Of a DNA stretch of 64,000 bases, positions 1-8,389 are shown piece after piece. The stretch covers positions 248,001-312,000 of the forward strand of contig NZ_CP094529.1 of assembly GCF_022811665.1 (NCBI RefSeq), given 5' to 3'. Each line of letters begins with the position of its first letter. The first letter of the stretch is position 1. The DNA comes from Chryseobacterium oryzae (GTDB taxonomy: Bacteria > Bacteroidota > Bacteroidia > Flavobacteriales > Weeksellaceae). A model generated the notes under the pieces. The model did no database searches and was not told the DNA's origin. It was given only the letters and a program-made list of their open reading frames with translations. The position numbers were made by a program, and so were the translations under genes.

Positions 1-952
1 TTCTGCCGGGTTATTTTCGGCGCAGACCACTATTACAAAAACATTCAATGATCCCGTTATTGGGGATGTTGTTAATAATGTTCTGGTTAATGGGGCGGTA
101 AACAATTCTTCAACAGGTAATAATGTTATTTTTAATAATTCATCTCTTACGGCAGGTTCTCCCACAGTAGTCAATTATGTAGCTCCGACAACAAGCGAAA
201 TTTCGACATTTCCAGGTACGACCATAAAAATGACAGGAAACGGAAATACAGCATTGTATAAGTCGAGCACTTCCAAACTAGAAATAACTGGCTTGGTTAC
301 ATCGGATGTAACCCTTAATTTTAGTACCAATAACGGAACTTTTATTGTTTATCCAATGTCTTTCGGGCAGACAGAAAATGATATAGTTGGCGGAACTTTC
401 ACTTCTGTATCGGCTGGAGTATCCGGAACTTTTACGGGAACTATTGTTATTACAGCAGATGCAGCGGGAACTCTTTTAATTGGATCTAAAACGTACAATA
501 ATGTTCTCAGAATAAAATCTGTACAGAATTTAAATCTTTTCGTTTTTGCATTTCCTGTGGGATCGGCAAACAATACTTCTTACGCCTATTACGACAGTCT
601 TCATAAATTTCCTTTGCTTTCCACTACAAACGCAACAATTACTGCTCAGGGAAATCCGCAGACTACTGATGTTGCTCAGGCTTTAAATGAAACTTTTTTA
701 TCGGTTTCGGATGTAGCTAAAAAGGATAATATTCAGATTTATCCCAATCCTGCAAAAAATTTCATCAGCGTAAAAGGTGATGTAGAAAAAGGAAGTATTG
801 TAAATGTATACAGTCTTGATGGGAAATTGGTAAAAAGTCTCCCATATACGTCTGAAAATATTGATGTTTCTGATCTTCCTGTTTCTTCTTATTTTATTGA
901 AATCAATAAATCAAAATCAAGCAACTGGAAAAGTAAATTGATTAAGCAATAG
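1..952 (+). CDS. Secreted protein with T9SS type A sorting domain (5' end outside window)
   Basis: The frame is open from base 2, so the start codon lies just upstream of the window. The first residues (SAGLFSAQ) look like the end of a signal peptide. The middle is rich in Asn, Thr, Val and Gly, as in surface beta-sandwich proteins, and matches no enzyme family I know. The last ~75 residues form a Por/type A sorting domain: YPNPAKNFISVKG, then a VYSLDGKLVKS strand and a basic C-terminus ending KLIKQ. Such domains direct export through the type IX secretion system and are removed at the cell surface. Function of the passenger part is unknown. Confidence 0.85.
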   Translation, partial: SAGLFSAQTTITKTFNDPVIGDVVNNVLVNGAVNNSSTGNNVIFNNSSLTAGSPTVVNYVAPTTSEISTFPGTTIKMTGNGNTALYKSSTSKLEITGLVTSDVTLNFSTNNGTFIVYPMSFGQTENDIVGGTFTSVSAGVSGTFTGTIVITADAAGTLLIGSKTYNNVLRIKSVQNLNLFVFAFPVGSANNTSYAYYDSLHKFPLLSTTNATITAQGNPQTTDVAQALNETFLSVSDVAKKDNIQIYPNPAKNFISVKGDVEKGSIVNVYSLDGKLVKSLPYTSENIDVSDLPVSSYFIEINKSKSSNWKSKLIKQ

Positions 953-1032
953 TTTTCATCAAAATAAGATATTCAAAATCAATAAGAATTGATTTTCAAA
1001 ATTTGCACCATAATTTAATTGAAACTATTACC

Positions 1033-1800
1033 ATGAAAAAACTATTATTTTTTATTTCTGTATTATTGATGTCCGAAATTTCGGCACAAGACGTTGTAGG
1101 AAATACCACGCAAAATTCTGTACCTGAAGACAAGATGAATATCATTAAAACCAATGTTACGGCTTTTGCTTTCAGGAATATCAATCTATCTTACGAAAGG
1201 TCTATCAATCGTTGGTTTGCCATAAATGTTGGATTTGGAACTGTTTTGGAAGGTCCCGTTCCTTTTATGAATGCTTTTTTGAGTAAAGAGGACGAAAAAG
1301 ATTTTCAGAATATCAGAGTAAAAGCCTCTAATTTTACTATTGAACCTCGTTTTTATATCGGAGAAGGATATGGAAAAGGATTTTATTTTGCACCGTATTA
1401 TCGTTATTCCAAAGTTTCATCCAATACATTCGATTTTATGTATGATTACAATGCTTTAGGAACAACTTATGAAATTCCACTAAAAGGAAAAGGAGATGCT
1501 AATGGAAACAGTGGGGGACTCATGGTAGGAGCACAGTTTTTTCTAAACAAACAGCATAATTTAGTGTTAGATTTCTGGATTGCTGGAGCTCATTACGGAT
1601 CTGGAACAGGGGATTTTACTTTAAGAAGTGATGTTTTGCTCACTCCGGAAATGCAGGCTCAGTTGAAAAAAGAAATAGAGAATCTGGATATTCCTTTTGT
1701 TAAATATACGGTAGAAACCAATTCTAATGGTGCAAACATTAATGTAAATGGACCTTGGGCGGGTCTTCGAAGTGGATTTTCTCTGGGATATAGATTCTAA
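1033..1800 (+). CDS. Outer-membrane beta-barrel protein, DUF3575-like
   Basis: A 255-residue protein with a signal peptide ending ISAQ, alternating hydrophobic/polar strands and a terminal aromatic (YRF), as expected of an outer-membrane barrel. The segment MNIIKTNVTAFAFRNINLSY followed by ERSINRWFAINVGFG resembles the start of DUF3575 proteins; this family call is from memory. The frame could begin at a TTG at 1003, but that TTG sits in a promoter-like AATTTGC stretch and would put 10 odd residues before the signal peptide, so the ATG at 1033 is preferred. No partner is suggested by its neighbours. A strong hairpin terminator follows. Confidence 0.7.
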   Translation: MKKLLFFISVLLMSEISAQDVVGNTTQNSVPEDKMNIIKTNVTAFAFRNINLSYERSINRWFAINVGFGTVLEGPVPFMNAFLSKEDEKDFQNIRVKASNFTIEPRFYIGEGYGKGFYFAPYYRYSKVSSNTFDFMYDYNALGTTYEIPLKGKGDANGNSGGLMVGAQFFLNKQHNLVLDFWIAGAHYGSGTGDFTLRSDVLLTPEMQAQLKKEIENLDIPFVKYTVETNSNGANINVNGPWAGLRSGFSLGYRF

Positions 1801-1806
1801 AAATAA

Positions 1807-1840
1807 AAAAAGCGGTAAATGAAAATTTTACCGCTTTTTT
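1807..1840. terminator. Bidirectional intrinsic terminator
   Basis: Inverted repeat AAAGCGGTAAA / TTTACCGCTTT with an A-tract before and a T-tract after. It lies between the convergent barrel gene and the small gene at 1844-2056, so it can serve both strands. Confidence 0.85.
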
Positions 1841-1843
1841 ATG

Positions 1844-2056
1844 CTAACTGTAACATTCTCTGAATCTTGAAATGAGATTGTCGAGTGTATGTCTTTGTAC
1901 ATAAACCGTTTTTACGTCTTCATATCGGGGAGATTTGTAAAATACTTCATGGAAGTCCATACTTCCGTTTCCTACTTTTACAATTTTTTTCACTTCGATA
2001 TTTAATTTTTTTAGTTCTTCTTTGAAAACTGAAAATTCGTCTTGGATACTATTCAT
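1844..2056 (-). CDS. Small hypothetical protein (70 aa)
   Basis: A 70-residue, highly charged protein with no signal peptide or membrane segment. The N-terminal half (FSVFKEELKKLNIEVKKIVK) is a likely amphipathic helix; the rest is mixed alpha/beta with several Tyr and Arg. I do not recognise the family. It is monocistronic, ends next to a shared terminator, and has flavobacterial codon use. The 287 bases upstream are very AT-rich with no other coding signal. Confidence 0.6.
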   Translation of the reverse strand: MNSIQDEFSVFKEELKKLNIEVKKIVKVGNGSMDFHEVFYKSPRYEDVKTVYVQRHTLDNLISRFRECYS

Positions 2057-2293
2057 CTTATTATTTTTGGTTTTAGTTAATAAATTTGGTTTTTTATTGT
2101 AATGATCCCTTTAAAAAAAGTTAATTTTTTAAATTTTAATTAAAATTACATTTTTTTTTGGATTAATTGCAGGGTATTGGAAAGAATTTATATAAATGCA
2201 AAAGTTATACCTAACTACATTGATATTAACTAAATGTTAATTTAAAATGAAATTAATATTAATTATGTCCTTTGATTCTATACTTACCAATAT

Positions 2294-2326
2294 AAAAAAG
2301 TTCAAATCTTAGATTTGAACTTTTAG
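2294..2326 (-). terminator. Terminator of the ABC transporter gene
   Basis: Perfect 14-bp arms AAAAGTTCAAATCT / AGATTTGAACTTTT separated by one base. On the minus strand the hairpin is followed by a T-rich tract, just past the transporter stop codon. Confidence 0.8.
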
Positions 2327-2343
2327 GAGATTTTTTATAATCT

Positions 2344-4101
2344 TTATTTCGATTGATCTTCGTCTTCCTCTATTTCATGCTTTAGTTGGGCTTTGTATAG
2401 AGTAGAGTAATATCCGTTCTTATCGAGAAGTTCGATGTGTTTACCTTCTTCTACAATTTTTCCGTGCTCCATCACTATAATCTTGTCTGCTTTTTCAATA
2501 GTGGAAAGTCTGTGGGCAATAATAATAGAAGTCCTGTTTTTTGTAATTTTTTCGGTAGCTCTTTGTATTAATTTTTCACTTTCGTGGTCGATAGATGAGG
2601 TTGCTTCATCCAGAATTAAAATTTTAGGATCAGAAAGGTAGGCTCTGAGGAAGGATAATAACTGTCTTTGTCCCAATGAGATGGATGAACCTCGTTCACT
2701 CACAACGTAATCATATCCACCGGGAAGATGCTCTATAAACTGATCCACTTCAATTTCTCTGGCTGCTGCCTTTATTTTGTCTAAAGTAATTTCGTCGTCT
2801 CCAAAGGCGAGATTTTCGTAAATACTTCCATGGAAAAGAAAAACATCCTGTAAAACAACACCGATATGGCTTCGGAGATTGTACAGTTCGTAATTTTTCA
2901 GATTAACATCATCAATGAAAATTTCTCCGGAATTAATGTCGTACAACCTTGTAATTAAACTGATGATAGTAGATTTTCCGGCTCCGGTTGCTCCTACAAT
3001 AGCAACGGTTTCTCCGGGATTTACTTTAAAATCAATCCCTTTTAAAACTTCCTGTTTTTCATCATAAGAAAAATGAACGTCTTTAAATTCTATCTTTCCT
3101 GCAAAATGATCTTTTTGTACGGTTCCTGTATTAGGCATCGCATAATCTTCATCCATAATTCCTAAAACTCTTTCTGCTCCCACAATACCGCGCTGAATAT
3201 TATTGAAACGGTCTGCAATCTGTCTCAACGGGCGAATCAGCATCGAAATAAACTGAATAAAAGCAATAACAACACCTGCACTAATTGTGATATAACCGCC
3301 GTAAAAAAGTACAAAACCTATAAACAGTGAAGAAATAAGCTCTACAACAGGAAAGAACAATGAAAAAATAAATACAGTTCTTAAAAGTGCTTCTTTCAGA
3401 GTAATGTTTATTTCATCAAACTTTTTAAATTCTGCTGCCTGTCTGTTGAAAACCTGAATAATAGGCATTCCCGCCAAACGTTCCTGTACAAATGAGTTTT
3501 GAGTGGCAGTCCAAGATCTTTCGTCTCCAAATGCTTTTTTCAGTCTTTTCTGGAAAAATCTCGTAATAACTACCATTAATGGTAAAATTGCCAGTGAAAT
3601 GTAACTAAGATGTACATCTACCTGAAACATCATAAATAATACGAATACGATTCTTAAAACATCTCCAAAAACCATTAGAAAACCATCTGTGTACACAGTA
3701 GCAATGGTTTCTACATCTCCAACTGCTCTTGTAACCAGCTGCCCAATAGGCGTTTTGTCGAAAAATGCAGTTCTAAAGTAAATAAGTTTGTGATATAGTC
3801 TCTCGCGTATATCTCGGATAACATTCTGAGAAATGTAGTTGGAGAAGTAAACCAAAAAGAAATTCAGAACAGTTTCTGCAAAAACCAATCCTACGAGCAT
3901 ATAAATATGCTTCATCATTAAGGCTTTGTCTTTCAGTTTGGTAATATCATTATCTACAATCTGCATTGTAAGATAAGGTCGGTATGTAGATACTATAGAA
4001 AGTATTACAGATATTATAAGGGTGACAATAAACCACGACCGGAATTTCATCCCGATAGAAAAAAGTCGTTTTATGATTGCCCAGGTGTCTTGTTTTTTCA
4101 T
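2344..4101 (-). CDS. ABC exporter, fused permease-ATPase (MsbA/multidrug type)
   Basis: At 585 residues this is a normal-length half transporter that works as a homo- or heterodimer in the inner membrane. Residues ~20-300 contain about six membrane helices (ABC type I exporter fold). The ATPase domain shows Walker A GATGAGKST (370-378), Q-loop Q418, Walker B ILILDE (495-499) and switch His530. The signature is SLGQR instead of LSGGQ, a variant expected when only one of two ATP sites in a heterodimer is fully active, though no partner gene is adjacent. Substrate cannot be read from the sequence; lipid or drug export is the usual role. It has its own -7 box at 4144-4151, so it is probably transcribed separately from the upstream truA pair. 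Confidence 0.92.
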   Translation of the reverse strand: MKKQDTWAIIKRLFSIGMKFRSWFIVTLIISVILSIVSTYRPYLTMQIVDNDITKLKDKALMMKHIYMLVGLVFAETVLNFFLVYFSNYISQNVIRDIRERLYHKLIYFRTAFFDKTPIGQLVTRAVGDVETIATVYTDGFLMVFGDVLRIVFVLFMMFQVDVHLSYISLAILPLMVVITRFFQKRLKKAFGDERSWTATQNSFVQERLAGMPIIQVFNRQAAEFKKFDEINITLKEALLRTVFIFSLFFPVVELISSLFIGFVLFYGGYITISAGVVIAFIQFISMLIRPLRQIADRFNNIQRGIVGAERVLGIMDEDYAMPNTGTVQKDHFAGKIEFKDVHFSYDEKQEVLKGIDFKVNPGETVAIVGATGAGKSTIISLITRLYDINSGEIFIDDVNLKNYELYNLRSHIGVVLQDVFLFHGSIYENLAFGDDEITLDKIKAAAREIEVDQFIEHLPGGYDYVVSERGSSISLGQRQLLSFLRAYLSDPKILILDEATSSIDHESEKLIQRATEKITKNRTSIIIAHRLSTIEKADKIIVMEHGKIVEEGKHIELLDKNGYYSTLYKAQLKHEIEEDEDQSK

Positions 4102-4143
4102 TGTACGATACTTCGCAGGTAATTATTTACAAAAAAATCTCTG

Positions 4144-4151
4144 CAAAAATA
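4144..4151 (-). promoter_or_regulatory. -7 box of the ABC exporter
   Basis: Exact Bacteroidota -7 motif TATTTTTG followed by C on the minus strand, 42 bases before the ATG. I see no clear TTG -33 element. Confidence 0.6.
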
Positions 4152-4252
4152 CAGCTTTATAAATTGAATGGCGGAAGAACTAAATAGAAAATGACAGATG
4201 ATGATTATTGATTTTCTGAACTTATATCCAAATGAATTATCCAAATTTAAGA

Positions 4253-4594
4253 TTAATTGTTTTTTCCGATATTCTCAATTTCGGCTTCTTTACGAATTTC
4301 GGCTTCTTTTTTCCACTTCTTTTCCAGAAAAATGCGGAGTCGCCAAACGACAATTAAAGAAACAATACAGCTTAAAATATTTACAATAGAAAATGGCCAG
4401 AATTCCATTTCCTGAGAAAAATGATTCAGATCTAGGATTAATCCTGCCATTCCATACATCAACCAAAATAAAAATTGAACAGCAAGACAAACTCCCATTC
4501 CCAGCAAGCCATATTTCCAATGAATTTTCCCGTACCGAACGGCCAAAGTCTGATAATATCTGAAAACGCCAATGGCAATAATAATTGAAATCAT
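4253..4594 (-). CDS. Small integral membrane protein, unknown function
   Basis: 113 residues with three hydrophobic segments (about 1-12, 27-55 and 65-85) and a strongly charged cytoplasmic-type tail (KKWKKEAEIRKEAEIE). I do not recognise a named family. The ATG lies only 9 bases after the truA stop codon, so the two genes almost certainly share an mRNA. There is no functional clue beyond co-transcription with a tRNA-modifying enzyme. Confidence 0.7.
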   Translation of the reverse strand: MISIIIAIGVFRYYQTLAVRYGKIHWKYGLLGMGVCLAVQFLFWLMYGMAGLILDLNHFSQEMEFWPFSIVNILSCIVSLIVVWRLRIFLEKKWKKEAEIRKEAEIENIGKNN

Positions 4595-4603
4595 TTTATA
4601 TAT

Positions 4604-5335
4604 TTAAAATTTATAACCAACATCCACCAGAAAAAGTCCATGAGCAGGAGCCGAAGTTCCTGCGGAATTACGGTTTTTATTTTCTATTACTTTTCTTAAA
4701 TCTTCAGGCTTTATTTTTCCTGATCCCACTTCTACCATAGTTCCTACAATGGCACGCACCATATTTCTTAAAAATCGGTTGGCAGAAATGGTGAATTTCA
4801 GCTCTGTGCCGTTCTGTTCCCATTTTGCGATGTAAATTTCACAGAAATTGGTCTTGTTATCGGTATGAAGCTTGGCAAAACTTGTAAAATCTTCATATTC
4901 AAATAAAATGCTGCAGGCTTCATTCATTTTGTTAATATCTAAATCTCTTCTCCAATGTTGCCATGCAGAATCTCTGGTGAAAGGATTTTTATCTAAAGAG
5001 ATATAATATTCATAGGTTCTGAAGGTAGCATCAAAACGGGCATGAAAATCATTTCTTACTTCGAATATCCTTTTCACAGAAATATCATCAGGTAAAAAAC
5101 TGTTGAGTTGATGCGTAAGTTTTTCAGGTAAAACCAAATGGGTGTCGAAATGGGCAAACATTTTCTTTGCATGAACTCCAGTGTCTGTTCGGCCTGCTCC
5201 TGTGGTTTTAATTTCTTCTCTTAAGATGGTAGAAAGTGCCCTTTCTAATTCTTCCTGAACCGAAATGTCTTTTGGCTGAATCTGATAACCAAAATAATTT
5301 TTGCCATTGTAAGAAAATTCTATGAAATATCTCAA
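4604..5335 (-). CDS. truA: tRNA pseudouridine(38-40) synthase TruA
   Basis: Converts uridines 38, 39 and 40 in the anticodon stem of many tRNAs to pseudouridine in the cytoplasm. The protein has 243 residues, typical for TruA. The catalytic motif GAGRTDTGVHA is present with the nucleophile Asp51. The family N-terminus (RYFIEFSYNGKNYFGYQ) and the later RFLRNMVRAIVGTMVEVG motif are both intact. It heads a two-gene unit with the membrane protein that follows. Confidence 0.97.
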   Translation of the reverse strand: MRYFIEFSYNGKNYFGYQIQPKDISVQEELERALSTILREEIKTTGAGRTDTGVHAKKMFAHFDTHLVLPEKLTHQLNSFLPDDISVKRIFEVRNDFHARFDATFRTYEYYISLDKNPFTRDSAWQHWRRDLDINKMNEACSILFEYEDFTSFAKLHTDNKTNFCEIYIAKWEQNGTELKFTISANRFLRNMVRAIVGTMVEVGSGKIKPEDLRKVIENKNRNSAGTSAPAHGLFLVDVGYKF

Positions 5336-5410
5336 AGCTGATTTTTATTAAATTGAATATGTTTTTTCGTAAAAAAATAAAATAATTTCTGTTGAAGGAA
5401 ATCTTTTCTG

Positions 5411-5418
5411 CAAAAATA
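5411..5418 (-). promoter_or_regulatory. -7 box of truA
   Basis: Exact TATTTTTG followed by C on the minus strand, in the truA/lpxK divergent spacer. It predicts a leader of about 70 nt for truA. Confidence 0.6.
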
Positions 5419-5498
5419 CTTTAATTAATACTATTTATTATTATAATTAATTTCTAAAAAACCGGCTTAAAATTTCGTAAGATAGTTTTTAAAATTCT

Positions 5499-5506
5499 TA
5501 TTTTTG
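5499..5506 (+). promoter_or_regulatory. -7 box of lpxK, very close to the start codon
   Basis: Exact TATTTTTG on the plus strand, ending 7 bases before the lpxK ATG at 5514. With a start site a few bases past the box, the mRNA would be nearly leaderless. Confidence 0.6.
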
Positions 5507-5513
5507 CCAAAGT

Positions 5514-6539
5514 ATGAAAAGATGGTATCTCTATCCTTTTTCTTTAGGTTTTCAAATGGTTACGGGCTTCCGTAATACAATGTATGATCTTGGAATTTTT
5601 AAATCTACAAAGTTTAAAACCCCAATAATTAATGTGGGGAATCTTTCTGTGGGCGGAAGCGGAAAATCTCCGATGGTAATGTATTTGGCAAAATTTCTGT
5701 CTAAAAATTATAGAACAGGTGTGCTTTCTCGCGGATACGGGAGGTTAACCAAAGGGTATGATGTAACCAACTACGACAGCAATTATAAAACTGTTGGTGA
5801 CGAAGCTATGCAGCTTTTCGAGCGTTTTAAAAACAGATTTGTAATTGCCGTTTCGGAGCAGCGTGTTCCGGGAGCTAAAAAGGTGATTAGTGATATGGAT
5901 TTGGATGTGCTTATTCTGGATGATGCAATGCAGCACAGAGCCATAAAACCAGGTTTCAATATTTTGATGACCGATTTTAATGATCCTTATTTTAAAGATT
6001 TTATTCTTCCTGCAGGAGATTTGCGGGAATCCAGATCTGGAGCCAGAAGAGCAGATGTTATCATGGTGAGTAAATGCCCGGATGAACTTACAGAAGAGAA
6101 AAAGCAGTATTATATTTCCAGAATAAAACCTGCAAGTCATCAGAAAGTTTTTTTCTCATCCATAGGCTACGACGAAAACGTATATTCCAAAGATAAAATG
6201 TTGCCGGATAATAATCTGAATTATTACGACATTCTTCTTATTACAGGAATTGCCAATCCGAAACCTCTTCTGAATCATCTTTCTAAATTTTCGCAACGTG
6301 TAAAGCATTTGAAATTCAGAGATCATCATAATTTTTCGGAAGCTGATATTAAAAATATCATTGCAGAATATAAGAAACTCGGAGAATACAAACTTATTCT
6401 CACTACAGAAAAAGATTATGTGCGGCTTAAAACATTCGATTATCTAAGAGATTTGGTGTATTACTGGCCTATTAATGTGATTATTGATAAAAAAGAGGAA
6501 TTCAATCAGTTGATTATCAATTATGTAAATAAAAAATAA
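5514..6539 (+). CDS. lpxK: Tetraacyldisaccharide 4'-kinase LpxK
   Basis: Phosphorylates the 4' position of tetraacyldisaccharide-1-phosphate to form lipid IVA, the sixth step of lipid A synthesis, at the inner membrane. At 341 residues it has normal length. An N-terminal hydrophobic stretch (about 5-20) is followed by the P-loop GNLSVGGSGKS (42-52). The family motifs VLSRGYGR, VGDEAMQ and LDDAMQHR follow in the usual order. It is divergent from truA and closed by a strong terminator, so it is a single-gene unit. Confidence 0.96.
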   Translation: MKRWYLYPFSLGFQMVTGFRNTMYDLGIFKSTKFKTPIINVGNLSVGGSGKSPMVMYLAKFLSKNYRTGVLSRGYGRLTKGYDVTNYDSNYKTVGDEAMQLFERFKNRFVIAVSEQRVPGAKKVISDMDLDVLILDDAMQHRAIKPGFNILMTDFNDPYFKDFILPAGDLRESRSGARRADVIMVSKCPDELTEEKKQYYISRIKPASHQKVFFSSIGYDENVYSKDKMLPDNNLNYYDILLITGIANPKPLLNHLSKFSQRVKHLKFRDHHNFSEADIKNIIAEYKKLGEYKLILTTEKDYVRLKTFDYLRDLVYYWPINVIIDKKEEFNQLIINYVNKK

Positions 6540-6540
6540 A

Positions 6541-6570
6541 AAAATCTGCAATCTCTTTGCAGATTTTTTT
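6541..6570 (+). terminator. lpxK terminator
   Basis: AAAATCTGCAA / TTGCAGATTTT with a 5-base loop and a run of Ts, directly after the lpxK stop. Confidence 0.85.
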
Positions 6571-6642
6571 TGGATAGTTCTTGTCAGAATTATTTATAAA
6601 ATAGATTCAATCATTTTTTTCTGAAAATTAAAACAACATCAT

Positions 6643-6650
6643 TAGATTTG
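6643..6650 (+). promoter_or_regulatory. -7 box of the thioredoxin-like gene
   Basis: Exact TAGATTTG, 18 bases before the chosen ATG at 6669. A TTG inside this box begins an open frame in phase with the gene, but it lies in the promoter and is not the start. Confidence 0.65.
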
Positions 6651-6668
6651 TATAAAAATGAGATAGAG

Positions 6669-7184
6669 ATGAAGAAGATCATGATTTTTGCATGGTTAAG
6701 TATGTGTACTTTAAACTTTGCACAGGATATTCCTAAACAAAATAAGACTCAGTTTTCTAAAGAAGCTTTAACACAGAAACTAGAAGATGAGAACGGAAAT
6801 AAAATAAGCGTGCAGCAGATTTTGGATCAGCATAAAGGAAAAATTCTGGTTATCGACTTTTGGGCAGGATGGTGTAGAGACTGTCTTCAGGCTTTACCTA
6901 AAGCAGAGGAGCTCGAAAAAAATAATCCTACTATAGATTTTGTTTTTTTTTCATTAGAAAGATCTAAAGAGAAATTCGACAGCAGTCTTGAGAGATTCAA
7001 CATGAAAGAAAAAGAAAATTATTGGTTTTCTGAAGGCTGGAAAAATAATTTCAATAATTATATTGATTTGAACTGGATTCCACGCTATATGGTAATAGAC
7101 CAACAGTCTAAAATAGCCAAATACTATGCGATAAATCCTCAGGATCCGGAAATTCAAAAAACTATAGACAGACTTTTAAAATAA
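6669..7184 (+). CDS. TlpA-like secreted thioredoxin-fold protein
   Basis: 171 residues: a signal peptide (MKKIMIFAWLSMCTLNFAQ) followed by a TlpA/ResA-type thioredoxin fold. The active site is FWAGWCRDC, with Cys69 and Cys72 in a CxxC; the cis-Pro loop is WIPRYMVID. These proteins act outside the cytoplasm as disulfide reductases, for example in cytochrome maturation or oxidative repair; the client is unknown here. The ATG at 6669 was chosen because it places the signal peptide at the N-terminus and leaves the -7 box outside the gene. Confidence 0.88.
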   Translation: MKKIMIFAWLSMCTLNFAQDIPKQNKTQFSKEALTQKLEDENGNKISVQQILDQHKGKILVIDFWAGWCRDCLQALPKAEELEKNNPTIDFVFFSLERSKEKFDSSLERFNMKEKENYWFSEGWKNNFNNYIDLNWIPRYMVIDQQSKIAKYYAINPQDPEIQKTIDRLLK

Positions 7185-7236
7185 ATTAGTTAAGTATTTT
7201 AGGTTAAACTAAAACTTTAGATTTCGATGAAATATT

Positions 7237-7265
7237 AGAATCCATATCTTTGTGATATGGATTCT
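7237..7265. promoter_or_regulatory. Perfect 12-bp-arm palindrome over the dinB -7 box and start codon
   Basis: AGAATCCATATC (7237-7248) and GATATGGATTCT (7254-7265) are exact reverse complements separated by TTTGT. The spacer is part of an exact -7 box TATCTTTG (7245-7252), and the right arm contains the dinB ATG (7257-7259). As DNA it fits an operator for a dimeric repressor; as RNA it would hide the start codon if transcription began upstream. Confidence 0.75.
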
Positions 7266-8348
7266 TCTTTTCCCAACCGTAAAATAATTCATGTTGATAT
7301 GGATGCATTTTATGCTTCTGTGGAGCAATATGATAATCCTGCACTTCGGGGAAAAGCAATTGCTGTGGGAGGCGGTCATCGCGGAGTTGTTTCTGCGGCA
7401 AGTTATGAAGCCAGAAAATATGGAGTTCGTTCTGCAATGCCAAGTAAAACCGCCAAAGAGAAATGTCCGCATCTTATTTTTGTTCCGCCAAGATTTGCCA
7501 GGTATAAAGAAATTTCTAAAAAAATACGTGAGATTTTCTACGAATATACAGATCTTGTAGAACCACTTTCTTTAGATGAAGCCTATTTGGATGTTACGGA
7601 AAATAAAATGGGAATGGTTTCGGCAAATCAGATAGCTAAAGAAATTCGGCAGAAAATATTTGAGCAAACGGGATTAACCGCTTCTGCAGGAATTTCAATT
7701 AATAAATTCTTAGCAAAAGTTGCTTCGGATATTAATAAGCCCAACGGACAAAAAACCATTCACCCTGATAAAATAGAATCGTTTTTGGAAGAGTTACCTG
7801 TAGAAAAATTTTATGGTGTAGGAAAGGTTACTGCCAATAAAATGTTCAGTTTATCCATTTTCAAAGGAAAAGATTTAAAAAAGAAATCGCTGGAAGATCT
7901 AACCAGACTTTTTGGAAAATCGGGTGCATATTATTATAATGTGGTGCGGGGAATTCATTTGTCTGAGGTAAAACCTCACCGGATTCAGAAAAGTGTTGCT
8001 GTAGAACGTACTTTTTTTGAAGATCTTTCCGATGAACAGCAGATTACAGAAAAACTTCAGAATTTAAGTGAAGAACTGCACATAAGGCTTCAGAAAAATA
8101 ATATTTTGGGACGTTCTTTAACTTTAAAGATAAAATATAAAGATTTCTCACTTTTTACCCGAAGTTTTACAAAAGACGAATATTTCAGTTCGCCCGAACA
8201 ATATTTTTCAACCGCAAAAAAATTATGGGAACTCCGCCCTTTCGATAAAGCGGTACGATTATTGGGATTATCATTATCACACCTCAACACAGAAGAAAAA
8301 AAGCAGATCTCTGTTCAGCTTAAAATTCCTTTTGAGGAGTTTGAATAA
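7257..8348 (+). CDS. dinB: DNA polymerase IV (Y-family, DinB)
   Basis: Error-prone translesion DNA polymerase. At 363 residues it has normal length. The N-terminus carries the first metal-binding motif HVDMDAFYASVEQ (Asp14). The second is SLDEAYLD (Asp107, Glu108). The SAGISINKFLAKVASD motif, the helix-hairpin-helix thumb (PVEKFYGVGKVTANK) and a C-terminal little-finger domain are all present. The ATG at 7257 matches family starts and lies only 4 bases past the -7 box, so the transcript is predicted to be leaderless. The palindrome over the promoter suggests tight, possibly damage-linked control. Confidence 0.96.
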   Translation: MDSSFPNRKIIHVDMDAFYASVEQYDNPALRGKAIAVGGGHRGVVSAASYEARKYGVRSAMPSKTAKEKCPHLIFVPPRFARYKEISKKIREIFYEYTDLVEPLSLDEAYLDVTENKMGMVSANQIAKEIRQKIFEQTGLTASAGISINKFLAKVASDINKPNGQKTIHPDKIESFLEELPVEKFYGVGKVTANKMFSLSIFKGKDLKKKSLEDLTRLFGKSGAYYYNVVRGIHLSEVKPHRIQKSVAVERTFFEDLSDEQQITEKLQNLSEELHIRLQKNNILGRSLTLKIKYKDFSLFTRSFTKDEYFSSPEQYFSTAKKLWELRPFDKAVRLLGLSLSHLNTEEKKQISVQLKIPFEEFE

Positions 8349-8389
8349 GCAAAATCTCATTAATTGATATCACAAAATTTACTTTTATT

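Noticed and set aside
1003..1032. In-frame TTG start upstream of the barrel protein (same situation at 6648, 17301, 37396 and 43819)
   Set aside because: These TTG codons fall in or next to the -7 promoter box, and the extensions precede signal peptides or conserved N-termini.
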